64,000 bases of DNA from Eupeodes corollae (Eukaryota > Arthropoda > Insecta > Diptera > Syrphidae), in contig NW_026605793.1 in the NCBI RefSeq assembly GCF_945859685.1, positions 1 to 64,000 of the forward strand, in the 5' to 3' direction. How positions within the stretch are numbered: the stretch's first letter is position 1; each line of letters opens with the position of its first letter. The notes beneath the pieces were generated by a model. It saw only the letters and a list, made by a program, of their open reading frames with translations. It was not told the origin of the DNA and did no database searches. The position numbers and the translations under genes are program-made. This document shows positions 45,102 through 58,446 of the stretch, piece by piece.

Positions 45102-46340
45102 TTTTTGATGTTCTAGACGAAAATCAAATCACACCCAAAACCATCACCTGATCCTTCCCAACCCCCAAAATCGATCAAGACTTCAAAATAGATACTTGAC
45201 ATGTAATAGAAAAAGATACTCCTAATCAAGATCTATCATTATAGATATAGATAAGTCATTTTGGAGCATCCTGAAGGATTTTTGATGTTCTAGACGAAAA
45301 TCAAATCACACCCAAAACCATCACCTGATCCTTCCCTACCCCCAAAATCGATCAAGACTTCAAAATAGATACTTGACATGTACTAGAAAAAGATACTCCT
45401 AATCAAGATCTATCATTATAGATATAGATGAGTCATTTTGGAGCATCCTGAAGGATTTTTGATGTTCTAGACGAAAATCAAATCACACCCAAAACCATCA
45501 CCTGATCCTTCCCAACCCCCAAAATCGATCAAGACTTCAAAATAGATACTTGACATGTACTAGAAAAAGATACTCCTAATCAAGATCTATCATTATAGAT
45601 ATAGATGAGTCATTTTGGAGCATCCTGAAGGATTTTTGATGTTCTAGACGAAAATCAAATCACACCCAAAACCATCACCTGATCCTTCCCAACCCCCAAA
45701 ATCGATCAAGACTTCAAAATAGATACTTGACATGTACTAGAAAAAGATACTCCTAATCAAGATCTATCATTATAGATATAGATGAGTCATTTTGGAGCAT
45801 CCTGAAGGATTTTTGATGTTCTAGACGAAAATCAAATCACACCCAAAACCATCACCTGATCCTTCCCAACCCCCAAAATCGATCAAGACTTCAAAATAGA
45901 TACTTGACATGTACTAGAAAAAGATACTCCTAATCAAGATCTATCATTATAGATATAGATGAGTCATTTTGGAGCATCCTGAAGGATTTTTGATGTTCTA
46001 GACGAAAATCAAATCACACCCAAAACCATCACCTGATCCTTCCCAACCCCCAAAATCGATCAAGACTTCAAAATAGATACTTGACATGTAATAGAAAAAG
46101 ATACTCCTAATCAAGATCTATCATTATAGATATAGATAAGTCATTTTGGAGCATCCTGAAGGATTTTTGATGTTCTAGACGAAAATCAAATCACACCCAA
46201 AACCATCACCTGATCCTTCCCTACCCCCAAAATCGATCAAGACTTCAAAATAGATACTTGACATGTACTAGAAAAAGATACTCCTAATCAAGATCTATCA
46301 TTATAGATATAGATGAGTCATTTTGGAGCATCCTGAAGGA
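45102..46340 (+). repeat. Five-monomer segmental duplication (lag 885 bp)
   Basis: A pair of adjacent units with C105A (45206), G152A (45253) and A59T (45337) occurs again with the same three changes at 46091, 46138 and 46222. Every pair is 885 bases apart, exactly five units. The two marked blocks are 45102-45455 and 45987-46340, with three standard units between. G152A and A59T are seen nowhere else in the window, so common descent by unequal exchange or conversion is much more likely than recurrence. Confidence 0.93.
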
Positions 46341-48641
46341 TTTTTGATGTTCTAGACGAAAATCAAATCACACCCAAAACCATCACCTGATCCTTCCCAA
46401 CCCCCAAAATCGATCAAGACTTCAAAATAGATACTTGACATGTGCTAGAAAAAGATACTCCTAATCAAGATCTATCATTATAGATATAGATGAGTCATTT
46501 TGGAGCATCCTGAAGGATTTTTGATGTTCTAGACGAAAATCAAATCACACCCAAAACCATCACCTGATCCTTCCCAACCCCCAAAATCGATCAAGACTTC
46601 AAAATAGATACTTGACATGTACTAGAAAAAGATACTCCTAATCAAGATCTATCATTATAGATATAGATGAGTCATTTTGGAGCATCCTGAAGGATTTTTG
46701 ATGTTCTAGACGAAAATCAAATCACACCCAAAACCATCACCTGATCCTTCCCAACCCCCAAAATCGATCAAGACTTCAAAATAGATACTTGACATGTACT
46801 AGAAAAAGATACTCCTAATCAAGATCTATCATTATAGATATAGATGAGTCATTTTGGAGCATCCTGAAGGATTTTTGATGTTCTAGACGAAAATCAAATC
46901 ACACCCAAAACCATCACCTGATCCTTCCCAACCCCCAAAATCGATCAAGACTTCAAAATAGATACTTGACATGTACTAGAAAAAGATACTCCTAATCAAG
47001 ATCTATCATTATAGATATAGATGAGTCATTTTGGAGCATCCTGAAGGATTTTTGATGTTCTAGACGAAAATCAAATCACACCCAAAACCATCACATGATC
47101 CTTCCCAACCCCTAAAATCGATCAAGACTTCAAAATAGATACTTGACATGTACTAGAAAAACATACTCCTAATCAAGATCTATCATTATAGATATAGATG
47201 AGTCATTTTGGAGCATCCTGAAGGATTTTTGATGTTCTAGACGAAAATCAAATCACACCCAAAACCATCACCTGATCCTTCCCAACCCCCAAAATCGATC
47301 AAGACTTCAAAATAGATACTTGACATGTACTAGAAAAAGATACTCCTAATCAAGATCTATCATTATAGATATAGATGAGTCATTTTGGAGCATCCTGAAG
47401 GATTTTTGATGTTCTAGACGAAAATCAAATCACACCCAAAACCATCACCTGATCCTTCCCAACCCCCAAAATCGATCAAGACTTCAAAATAGATACTTGA
47501 CATGTACTAGAAAAAGATACTCCTAATCAAGATCTATCATTATAGATATAGATGAGTCATTTTGGAGCATCCTGAAGGATTTTTGATGTTCTAGACGAAA
47601 ATCAAATCACACCCAAAACCATCACCTGATCCTTCCCAACCCCCAAAATCGATCAAGACTTCAAAATAGATACTTGACATGTACTAGAAAAAAATACTCC
47701 TAATCAAGATCTATCATTATAGATATAGATGAGTCATTTTGGAGCATCCTGAAGGATTTTTGATGTTCTAGACGAAAATCAAATCACACCCAAAACCATC
47801 ACCTGATCCTTCCCAACCCCCAAAATCGATCAAGACTTCAAAATAGATACTTGACATGTACTAGAAAAAGATACTCCTAATCAAGATCTATCATTATAGA
47901 TATAGATGAGTCATTTTGGAGCATCCTGAAGGATTTTTGATGTTCTAGACGAAAATCAAATCACACCCAAAACCATCACCTGATCCTTGCCAACCCCCAA
48001 AATCGATCAAGACTTCAAAATAGATACTTGACATGTACTAGAAAAAGATACTCCTAATCAAGATCTATCATTATAGATATAGATGAATCATTTTGGAGCA
48101 TCCTGAAGGATTTTTGATGTTCTAGACGAAAATCAAATCACACCCAAAACCATCACCTGATCCTTCCCAACCCCCAAAATCGATCAAGACTTCAAAATAG
48201 ATACTTGACATGTACTAGAAAAAGATACTCCTAATCAAGATCTATCATTATAGATATAGATGAGTCATTTTGGAGCATCCTGAAGGATTTTTGATGTTCT
48301 AGACGAAAATCAAATCACACCCAAAACCATCACCTGATCCTTCCCAACCCCCAAAATCGATCAAGACTTCAAAATAGATACTTGACATGTACTAGAAAAA
48401 GATACTCCTAATCAAGATCTATCATTATAGATATAGATGAGTCATTTTGGAGCATCCTGAAGGATTTTTGATGTTCTAGACGAAAATCAAATCACACCCA
48501 AAACCATCACCTGATCCTTCTCAACCCCCAAAATCGATCAAGACTTCAAAATAGATACTTGACATGTACTAGAAAAAGATACTCCTAATCAAGATCTATC
48601 ATTATAGATATAGATGAGTCATTTTGGAGCATCCTGAAGGA

Positions 48642-48748
48642 TTTTTGATGTTCTAGACGAAAATCAAATCACACCCAAAACCATCACCTGATCCTTCCCA
48701 ACCCCCAAAATCGATCAAGACTTCAAAATAGATACTTGACCTGAAGGA
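48642..48748 (+). repeat. 107-bp truncated monomer (70-bp deletion)
   Basis: Positions 100-169 are absent: the unit runs to TTGAC and then directly to CTGAAGGA. It lacks the 104-108 hotspot, the A5 run and the whole dyad. Only one base of microhomology (C) is present at the junction. It is the shortest unit of the window. Confidence 0.95.
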
Positions 48749-49633
48749 TTTTTGATGTTCTAGACGAAAATCAAATCACACCCAAAACCATCACCTGATC
48801 CTTCCCAACCCCCAAAATCGATCAAGACTTCAAAATAGATACTTGACATGTACTAGAAAAAGATACTCCTAATCAAGATCTATCATTAAAGATATAGATG
48901 AGTCATTTTGGAGCATCCTGAAGGATTTTTGATGTTCTAGACGAAAATCAAATCACACCCAAAACCATCACCTGATCCTTCCCAACCCCCAAAATCGATC
49001 AAGACTTCAAAATAGATACTTGACATGTACTAGAAAAAGATACTCCTAATCAAGATCTATCATTATAGATATAGATGAGTCATTTTGGAGCATCCTGAAG
49101 GATTTTTGATGTTCTAGACGAAAATCAAATCACACCCAAAACCATCACCTGATCCTTCCCAACCCCCAAAATCGATCAAGACTTCAAAATAGATACTTGA
49201 CATGTACTAGAAAAAGATACTCCTAATCAAGATCTATCATTATAGATATAGATGAGTCATTTTGGAGCATCCTGAAGGATTTTTGATGTTCTAGACGAAA
49301 ATCAAATCACACCCAAAACCATCACCTGATCCTTCCCAACCCCCAAAATCGATCCAGACTTCAAAATAGATACTTGACATGTACTAGAAAAAGATACTCC
49401 TAATCAAGATCTATCATTATAGATATAGATGAGTCATTTTGGAGCATCCTGAAGGATTTTTGATGTTCTAGACGAAAATCAAATCACACCCAAAACCATC
49501 ACCTGATCCTTCCCAACCCCCAAAATCGATCAAGACTTCAAAATAGATACTTGACATGTACTAGAAAAAGATACTCCTAATCAAGATCTATCATTATAGA
49601 TATAGATGAGTCATTTTGGAGCATCCTGAAGGA

Positions 49634-49950
49634 TTTTTGATGTTCTAGACGAAAATCAAATCACACCCAAAACCATCACCTGATCCTTCCCAACCCCCAA
49701 AATCGATCAAGACTTCAAAATAGATACTTGACATGTACTACAAAAAGATACTCCTAATCAAGATCTATCATTATAGATATAGATGAGTCATTTTGGACCA
49801 TCCTGAAGAAAACCATCACCTGATCCTTCCCAACCCCCAAAATCGATCAAGACTTCAAAATAGATACTTGACATGTACTAGAAAAAAATACTCCTAATCA
49901 AGATCTATCATTATAGATATAGATGAGTCATTTTGGAGCATCCTGAAGGA
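49634..49950 (+). repeat. Two monomers fused by a 37-bp deletion (317 bp)
   Basis: The end of one unit (to CTGAAG, base 49808) is joined to position 36-39 (AAAACC) of the next, removing positions 176-177 and 1-35, including the T5 run and TCTAGA. The left unit also has G108C at 49741 and G165C at 49798; the right one has G114A at 49887. Confidence 0.93.
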
Positions 49951-51720
49951 TTTTTGATGTTCTAGACGAAAATCAAATCACACCCAAAACCATCACCTGA
50001 TCCTTCCCAACCCCCAAAATCGATCAAGACTTCAAAATAGATACTTGACATGTACTAGAAAAAGATACTCCTAATCAAGATCTATCATTATAGATATAGA
50101 TGAGTCATTTTGGAGCATCCTGAAGGATTTTTGATGTTCTAGACGAAAATCAAATCACACCCAAAACCATCACCTGATCCTTGCCAACCCCCAAAATCGA
50201 TCAAGACTTCAAAATAGATACTTGACATGTACTAGAAAAAGATACTCCTAATCAAGATCTATCATTATAGATATAGATGAATCATTTTGGAGCATCCTGA
50301 AGGATTTTTGATGTTCTAGACGAAAATCAAATCACACCCAAAACCATCACCTGATCCTTCCCAACCCCCAAAATCGATCAAGACTTCAAAATAGATACTT
50401 GACATGTACTAGAAAAAGATACTCCCAATCAAGATCTATCATTATAGATATAGATGAGTCATTTTGGAGCATCCTGAAGGATTTTTGATGTTCTAGACGA
50501 AAATCAAATAACACCCAAAACCATCACCTGATCCTTCCCAACCCCCAAAATCGATCAAGACTTCAAAATAGATACTTGACATGTACTAGAAAACGATACT
50601 CCTAATCAAGATCTATCATTATAGATATAGATGAGTCATTTTGGAGCATCCTGAAGGATTTTTGATGTTCTAGACGAAAATCAAATCACACCCAAAACCA
50701 TCACCTGATCCTTCCCAACCCCCAAAATCGATCAAGACTTCAAAATAGATACTTGACATGTACTAGAAAAAGATACTCCTAATCAAGATCTATCATTATA
50801 GATATAGATGAGTCATTTTGGAGCATCCTGAAGGATTTTTGATGTTCTAGACGAAAATCAAATCACACCCAAAACCATCACCTGATCCTTCCCAACCCCC
50901 AAAATCGATCAAGACTTCAAAATAGATACTTGACATGTACTAGAAAAAGATACTCCTAATCAAGATCTATCATTATAGATATAGATGAGTCATTTTGGAG
51001 CATCCTGAAGGATTTTTGATGTTCTAGACGAAAATCAAATCACACCCAAAACCATCACCTGATCCTTCCCAACCCCCAAAATCGATCAAGACTTCAAAAT
51101 AGATACTTGACATGTACTAGAAAAAGATACTCCTAATCAAGATCTATCATTATAGATATAGATGAGTCATTTTGGAGCATCCTGAAGGATTTTTGATGTT
51201 CTAGACGAAAATCAAATCACACCCAAAACCATCACCTGATCCTTCCCAACCCCCAAAATCGATCAAGACTTCAAAATAGATACTTGACATGTACTAGAAA
51301 AAGATACTCCTAATCAAGATCTATCATTATAGATATAGATGAGTCATTTTGGAGCATCCTGAAGGATTTTTGATGTTCTAGACGAAAATCAAATCACACC
51401 CAAAACCATCACCTGATCCTTCCCAACCCCCAAAATCGATCAAGACTTCAAAATAGATACTTGACATGTACTAGAAAAAGATACTCCTAATCAAGATCTA
51501 TCATTATAGATATAGATGAGTCATTTTGGAGCATCCTGAAGGATTTTTGATGTTCTAGACGAAAATCAAATCACACCCAAAACCATCACCTGATCCTTCC
51601 CAACCCCCAAAATCGATCAAGACTTCAAAATAGATACTTGACATGTACTAGAAAAAGATACTCCTAATCAAGATCTATCATTATAGATATAGATGAGTCA
51701 TTTTGGAGCATCCTGAAGGA

Positions 51721-52959
51721 TTTTTGATGTTCTAGACGAAAATCAAATCACACCCAAAACCATCACCTGATCCTTCCCAACCCCCAAAATCGATCAAGAC
51801 TTCAAAATAGATACTTGACATGTAGTAGAAAAAGATACTCCTAATCAAGATCTATCATTAAAGATATAGATGAGTCATTTTGGAGCATCCTGAAGGATTT
51901 TTGATGTTCTAGACGAAAATCAAATCACACCCAAAACCATCACCTGATCCTTCCCAACCCCCAAAATCGATCAAGACTTCAAAATAGATACTTGACATGT
52001 ACTAGAAAAAGATACTCCTAATCAAGATCTATCATTATAGATATAGATGAGTCATTTTGGAGCATCCTGAAGGATTTTTGATGTTCTAGACGAAAATCAA
52101 ATCACACCCAAAACCATCACCTGATCCTTCCCAACCCCCAAAATCGATCAAGACTTCAAAATAGATACTTGACATGTACTAGAAAAAGATACTCCTAATC
52201 AAGATCTATCATTATAGATATAGATGAGTCATTTTGGAGCATCCTGAAGGATTTTTGATGTTCTAGACGAAAATCAAATCACACCCAAAACCATCACCTG
52301 ATCCTTCCCAACCCCCAAAATCGATCAAGACTTCAAAATAGATACTTGACATGTACTAGAAAAAGATACTCCTAATCAAGATCTATCATTATAGATATAG
52401 ATGAGTCATTTTGGAGCATCCTGAAGGATTTTTGATGTTCTAGACGAAAATCAAATCACACCCAAAACCATCACCTGATCCTTCCCAACCCCCAAAATCG
52501 ATCAAGACTTCAAAATAGATACTTGACATGTACTAGAAAAAGATACTCCTAATCAAGATCTATCATTATAGATATAGATGAGTCATTTTGGAGCATCCTG
52601 AAGGATTTTTGATGTTCTAGACGAAAATCAAATCACACCCAAAACCATCACCTGATCCTTCCCAACCCCCAAAATCGATCAAGACTTCAAAATAGATACT
52701 TGACATGTACTAGAAAAAGATACTCCTAATCAAGATCTATCATTATAGATATAGATGAGTCATTTTGGAGCATCCTGAAGGATTTTTGATGTTCTAGACG
52801 AAAATCAAATCACACCCAAAACCATCACCTGATCCTTCCCAACCCAAAAAATCGATCAAGACTTCAAAATAGATACTTGACATGTAGTAGAAAAAGATAC
52901 TCCTAATCAAGATCTATCATTAAAGATATAGATGAGTCATTTTGGAGCATCCTGAAGGA
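51721..52959 (+). repeat. Six-monomer duplication (lag 1062 bp)
   Basis: A unit with C105G (51825) and T141A (51861) appears again six units later (52887, 52923). T141A breaks an arm of the dyad. The second copy (52783-52959) has an extra change not in the first: its C5 run is read as C3 followed by A6 near 52845. T141A alone is also present at 48889. Confidence 0.85.
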
Positions 52960-54021
52960 TTTTTGATGTTCTAGACGAAAATCAAATCACACCCAAAACC
53001 ATCACCTGATCCTTCCCAACCCCCAAAATCGATCAAGACTTCAAAATAGATACTTGACATGTACTAGAAAAAGATACTCCTAATCAAGATCTATCATTAT
53101 AGATATAGATGAGTCATTTTGGAGCATCCTGAAGGATTTTTGATGTTCTAGACGAAAATCAAATCACACCCAAAACCATCACCTGATCCTTCCCAACCCC
53201 CAAAATCGATCAAGACTTCAAAATAGATACTTGACATGTACTAGAAAAAGATACTCCTAATCAAGATCTATCATTATAGATATAGATGAGTCATTTTGGA
53301 GCATCCTGAAGGATTTTTGATGTTCTAGACGAAAATCAAATCACACCCAAAACCATCACCTGATCCTTCCCAACCCCCAAAATCGATCAAGACTTCAAAA
53401 TAGATACTTGACATGTACTAGAAAAAGATACTCCTAATCAAGATCTATCATTATAGATAAAGATGAGTCATTTTGGAGCATCCTGAAGGATTTTTGATGT
53501 TCTAGACGAAAATCAAATCACACCCAAAACCATCACCTGATCCTTCCCAACCCCCAAAATCGATCAAGACTTCAAAATAGATACTTGACATGTACTAGAA
53601 AAAGATACTCCTAATCAAGATCTATCATTATAGATATAGATGAGTCATTTTGGAGCATCCTGAAGGATTTTTGATGTTCTAGACGAAAATCAAATCACAC
53701 CCAAAACCATCACCTGATCCTTCCCAACCCCCAAAATCGATCAAGACTTCAAAATAGATACTTGACATGTACTAGAAAAAGATACTCCTAATCAAGATCT
53801 ATCATTATAGATATAGATGAGTCATTTTGGAGCATCCTAAAGGATTTTTGATGTTCTAGACGAAAATCAAATCACACCCAAAACCATCACCTGATCCTTC
53901 CCAACCCCCAAAATCGATCAAGACTTCAAAATAGATACTTGACATGTACTAGAAAAAGATACTCCTAATCAAGATCTATCATTATAGATATAGATGAGTC
54001 ATTTTGGAGCATCCTGAAGGA

Positions 54022-57000
54022 TTTTTGATGTTCTAGACGAAAATCAAATAACACCCAAAACCATCACCTGATCCTTCCCAACCCCCAAAATCGATCAAGA
54101 CTTCAAAATAGATACTTGACATGTACTAGAAAACGATACTCCTAATCAAGATCTATCATTATAGATATAGATGAGTCATTTTGGAGCATCCTGAAGGATT
54201 TTTGATGTTCTAGACGAAAATCAAATCACACCCAAAACCATCACCTGATCCTTCCCAACCCCCAAAATCGATCAAGACTTCAAAATAGATACTTGACATG
54301 TACCAGAAAAAGATACTCCTAATCAAGATCTATCATTATAGATATAGATGAGTCATTTTGGAGCATCCTGAAGGATTTTTGATGTTCTAGACGAAAATCA
54401 AATCACACCCAAAACCATCACCTGATCCTTCCCAACCCCCAAAATCGATCAAGACTTCAAAATAGATACTTGACATGTACTAGAAAAAGATACTCCTAAT
54501 CAAGATCTATCATTATAGATATAGATGAGTCATTTTGGAGCATCCTGAAGGATTTTTGATGTTCTAGACGAAAATCAAATCACACCCAAAACCATCACCT
54601 GATCCTTCCCAACCCCCAAAATCGATCAAGACTTCAAAATAGATACTTGACATGTACTAGAAAAAGATACTCCTAATCAAGATCTATCATTATAGACATA
54701 GATGAGTCATTTTGGAGCATCCTGAAGGATTTTTGATGTTCTAGACGAAAATCAAATCACACCCAAAACCATCACCTGATCCTTCCCAACCCCCAAAATC
54801 GATCAAGACTTCAAAATAGATACTTGACATGTACTAGAAAAAGATACTCCTAATCAAGATCTATCATTATAGATATAGATGAGTCATTTTGGAGCATCCT
54901 GAAGGATTTTTGATGTTCTAGACGAAAATCAAATCACACCCAAAACCATCACCTGATCCTTCCCAACCCCCAAAATCGATCAAGACTTCAAAATAGATAC
55001 TTGACATGTACTAGAAAAAGATACTCCTAATCAAGATCTATCATTATAGATATAGATGAGTCATTTTGGAGCATCCTGAAGGATTTTTGATGTTCTAGAC
55101 GAAAATCAAATCACACCCAAAACCATCACCTGATCCTTCCCAACCCCCAAAATCGATCAAGACTTCAAAATAGATACTTGACATGTACTAGAAAAAGATA
55201 CTCTTAATCAAGATCTATCATTATAGATATAGATGAATCATTTTGGAGCATCCTGAAGGATTTTTGATGTTCTAGACGAAAATCAAATCACACCCAAAAC
55301 CATCACCTGATCCTTGCCAACCCCCAAAATCGATCAAGACTTCAAAATAGATACTTGACATGTACTAGAAAAAGATACTCCTAATCAAGATCTATCATTA
55401 TAGATATAGATGAGTCATTTTGGAGCATCCTGAAGGATTTTTGATGTTCTAGACGAAAATCAAATCACACCCAAAACCATCACCTGATCCTTCCCAACCC
55501 CCAAAATCGATCAAGACTTCAAAATAGATACTTGACATGTACTAGAAAAAGATACTCCTAATCAAGATCTATCATTATAGATATAGATGAGTCATTTTGG
55601 AGCATCCTGAAGGATTTTTGATGTTCTAGACGAAAATCAAATCACACCCAAAACCATCACCTGATCCTTCCCAACCCCCAAAATCGATCAAGACTTCAAA
55701 ATAGATACTTGACATGTACTAGAAAAAGATACTCCTAATCAAGATCTATCATTATAGATATAGATGAGTCATTTTGGAGCATCCTGAAGGATTTTTGATG
55801 TTCTAGACGAAAATCAAATCACACCCAAAACCATCACCTGATCCTTCCCAACCCCCAAAATCGATCAAGACTTCAAAATAGATACTTGACATGTACTAGA
55901 AAAAGATACTCCTAATCAAGATCTATCATTATAGATAAAGATGAGTCATTTTGGAGCATCCTGAAGGATTTTTGATGTTCTAGACGAAAATCAAATCACA
56001 CCCAAAACCATCACCTGATCCTTCCCAACCCCCAAAATCGATCAAGACTTCAAAATAGATACTTGACATGTACTAGAAAAAGATACTCCTAATCAAGATC
56101 TATCATTATAGATATAGATGAGTCATTTTGGAGCATCCTGAAGGATTTTTGATGTTCTAGACGAAAATCAAATCACACCCAAAACCATCACCTGATCCTT
56201 CCCAACCCCCAAAATCGATCAAGACTTCAAAATAGATACTTGACATGTACTAGAAAAAGATACTCCTAATCAAGATCTATCATTATAGATATAGATGAGT
56301 CATTTTGGAGCATCCTGAAGGATTTTTGATGTTCTAGACGAAAATCAAATAACACCCAAAACCATCACCTGATCCTTCCCAACCCCCAAAATCGATCAAG
56401 ACTTCAAAATAGATACTTGACATGTACTAGAAAACGATACTCCTAATCAAGATCTATCATTATAGATATAGATGAGTCATTTTGGAGCATCCTGAAGGAT
56501 TTTTGATGTTCTAGACGAAAATCAAATCACACCCAAAACCATCACCTGATCCTTCCCAACCCCCAAAATCGATCAAGACTTCAAAATAGATACTTGACAT
56601 GTACTAGAAAAAGATACTCCTAATCAAGATCTATCATTATAGATATAGATGAGTCATTTTGGAGCATCCTGAAGGATTTTTGATGTTCTAGACGAAAATC
56701 AAATCACACCCAAAACCATCACCTGATCCTTCCCAACCCCCAAAATCGATCAAGACTTCAAAATAGATACTTGACATGTACTAGAAAAAGATACTCCTAA
56801 TCAAGATCTATCATTATAGATATAGATGAGTCATTTTGGAGCATCCTGAAGGATTTTTGATGTTCTAGACGAAAATCAAATCACACCCAAAACCATCACC
56901 TGATCCTTCCCAACCCCCAAAATCGATCAAGACTTCAAAATAGATACTTGACATGTACTAGAAAAAGATACTCCTAATCAAGATCTATCATTATAGACAT

Positions 57001-57738
57001 AGATGAGTCATTTTGGAGCATCCTGAAGGATTTTTGATGTTCTAGACGAAAATCAAATCACACCCAAAACCATCACCTGATCCTTCCCAACCCCCAAAAT
57101 CGATCAAGACTTCAAAATAGATACTTGACATGTACTAGAAAAAGATACTCCTAATCAAGATCTATCATTATAGATATAGATGAGTCATTTTGGAGCATCC
57201 TGAAGGATTTTTGATGTTCTAGACGAAAATCAAATCACACCCAAAACCATCACCTGATCCTTCCCAACCCCCAAAATCGATCAAGACTTCAAAATAGATA
57301 CTTGACATGTACTAGAAAAAGATACTCCTAATCAAGATCTATCATTATAGATATAGATGAGTCATTTTGGAGCATCCTGAAGGATTTTTGATGTTCTAGA
57401 CGAAAATCAAATCACACCCAAAACCATCACCTGATCCTTCCCAACCCCCAAAATCGATCAAGACTTCAAAATAGATACTTGACATGTACTAGAAAAAGAT
57501 ACTCTTAATCAAGATCTATCATTATAGATATAGATGAATCATTTTGGAGCATCCTGAAGGATTTTTGATGTTCTAGACGAAAATCAAATCACACCCAAAA
57601 CCATCACCTGATCCTTGCCAACCCCCAAAATCGATCAAGACTTCAAAATAGATACTTGACATGTACTAGAAAAAGATACTCCTAATCAAGATCTATCATT
57701 ATAGATATAGATGAGTCATTTTGGAGCATCCTGAAGGA
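54022..57738 (+). repeat. Thirteen-monomer segmental duplication (lag 2301 bp), clearest incipient higher-order repeat
   Basis: An eight-unit block 54022-55437 returns at 56323-57738. Six marker changes keep an exact 2301-base lag: C29A (54050/56351), A113C (54134/56435), T145C (54697/56998), C121T (55204/57505), G154A (55237/57538) and C56G (55316/57617). The first copy has one private change (T106C at 54304). To the left, T147A (53460/55938) has a lag of 14 units, so one whole monomer was gained or lost between it and the C29A unit. The C29A plus A113C unit also occurs at 50482-50658, twenty units before the first copy. Confidence 0.95.
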
Positions 57739-58092
57739 TTTTTGATGTTCTAGACGAAAATCAAATCACACCCAAAACCATCACCTGATCCTTCCCAACC
57801 CCCAAAATCGATCAAGACTTCAAAATAGATACCTGACATGTACTAGAAAAAGATACTCCTAATCAAGATCTATCATTATAGATATAGATGAGTCATTTTG
57901 GAGCATCCTGAAGGATTTTTGATGTTCTAGACGAAAATCAAATCACACCCAAAACCATCACCTGATCCTTCCCAACCCCCAAAATCGATCAAGACTTCAA
58001 AATAGATACTTGACATGTACTAGAAAAAGATACTCCTAATCAAGATCTATCATTATAGATATAGATGAGTCATTTTGGAGCATCCTGAAGGA

Positions 58093-58446
58093 TTTTTGAT
58101 GTTCTAGACGAAAATCAAATCACACCCAAAACCATCACCTGATCCTTCCCAACCCCCAAAATCGATCAAGACTTCAAAATAGATACTTGACATGTACTGG
58201 AAAAAGATACTCCTAATCAAGATATATCATTATAGATATAGATGAGTCATTTTGGAGCATCCTGAAGGATTTTTGATGTTCTAGACGAAAATCAAATCAC
58301 ACCCAAAACCATCACCTGATCCTTCCCAACCCCCAAAATCGATCAAGACTTCAAAATAGATACTTGACATGTACTGGAAAAAGATACTCCTAATCAAGAT
58401 ATATCATTATAGATATAGATGAGTCATTTTGGAGCATCCTGAAGGA
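58093..58446 (+). repeat. Adjacent doublet sharing two rare changes
   Basis: Neighbouring units both have A107G (58199, 58376) and C132A (58224, 58401), 177 bases apart, and no other unit has either change. This is a single-monomer tandem duplication. C132A abolishes AGATCT and mispairs one dyad position. Confidence 0.93.

Larger units (their letters stand above)
47580..50304 (+). repeat. Thirteen-monomer duplication, older copy pair, with internal deletions
   Basis: A three-unit signature is repeated: G114A (47693), a standard unit, then C56G with G154A in one unit (47989, 48087). It recurs at 49887, 50183 and 50281. All three lags are 2194 bases, which equals 13 x 177 minus 107, and 107 is exactly the sum of the two deletions lying between (70 and 37 bases). 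The duplication therefore had a 13-unit lag, with the deletions arising or retained in only one interval. Other private variants between them are not shared. Confidence 0.85.

Noticed and set aside
48642..49950. Boundary between two different satellite families
   Set aside because: Both sides of each odd junction are the same consensus; the irregular lengths are explained by deletions of 70 and 37 bases.
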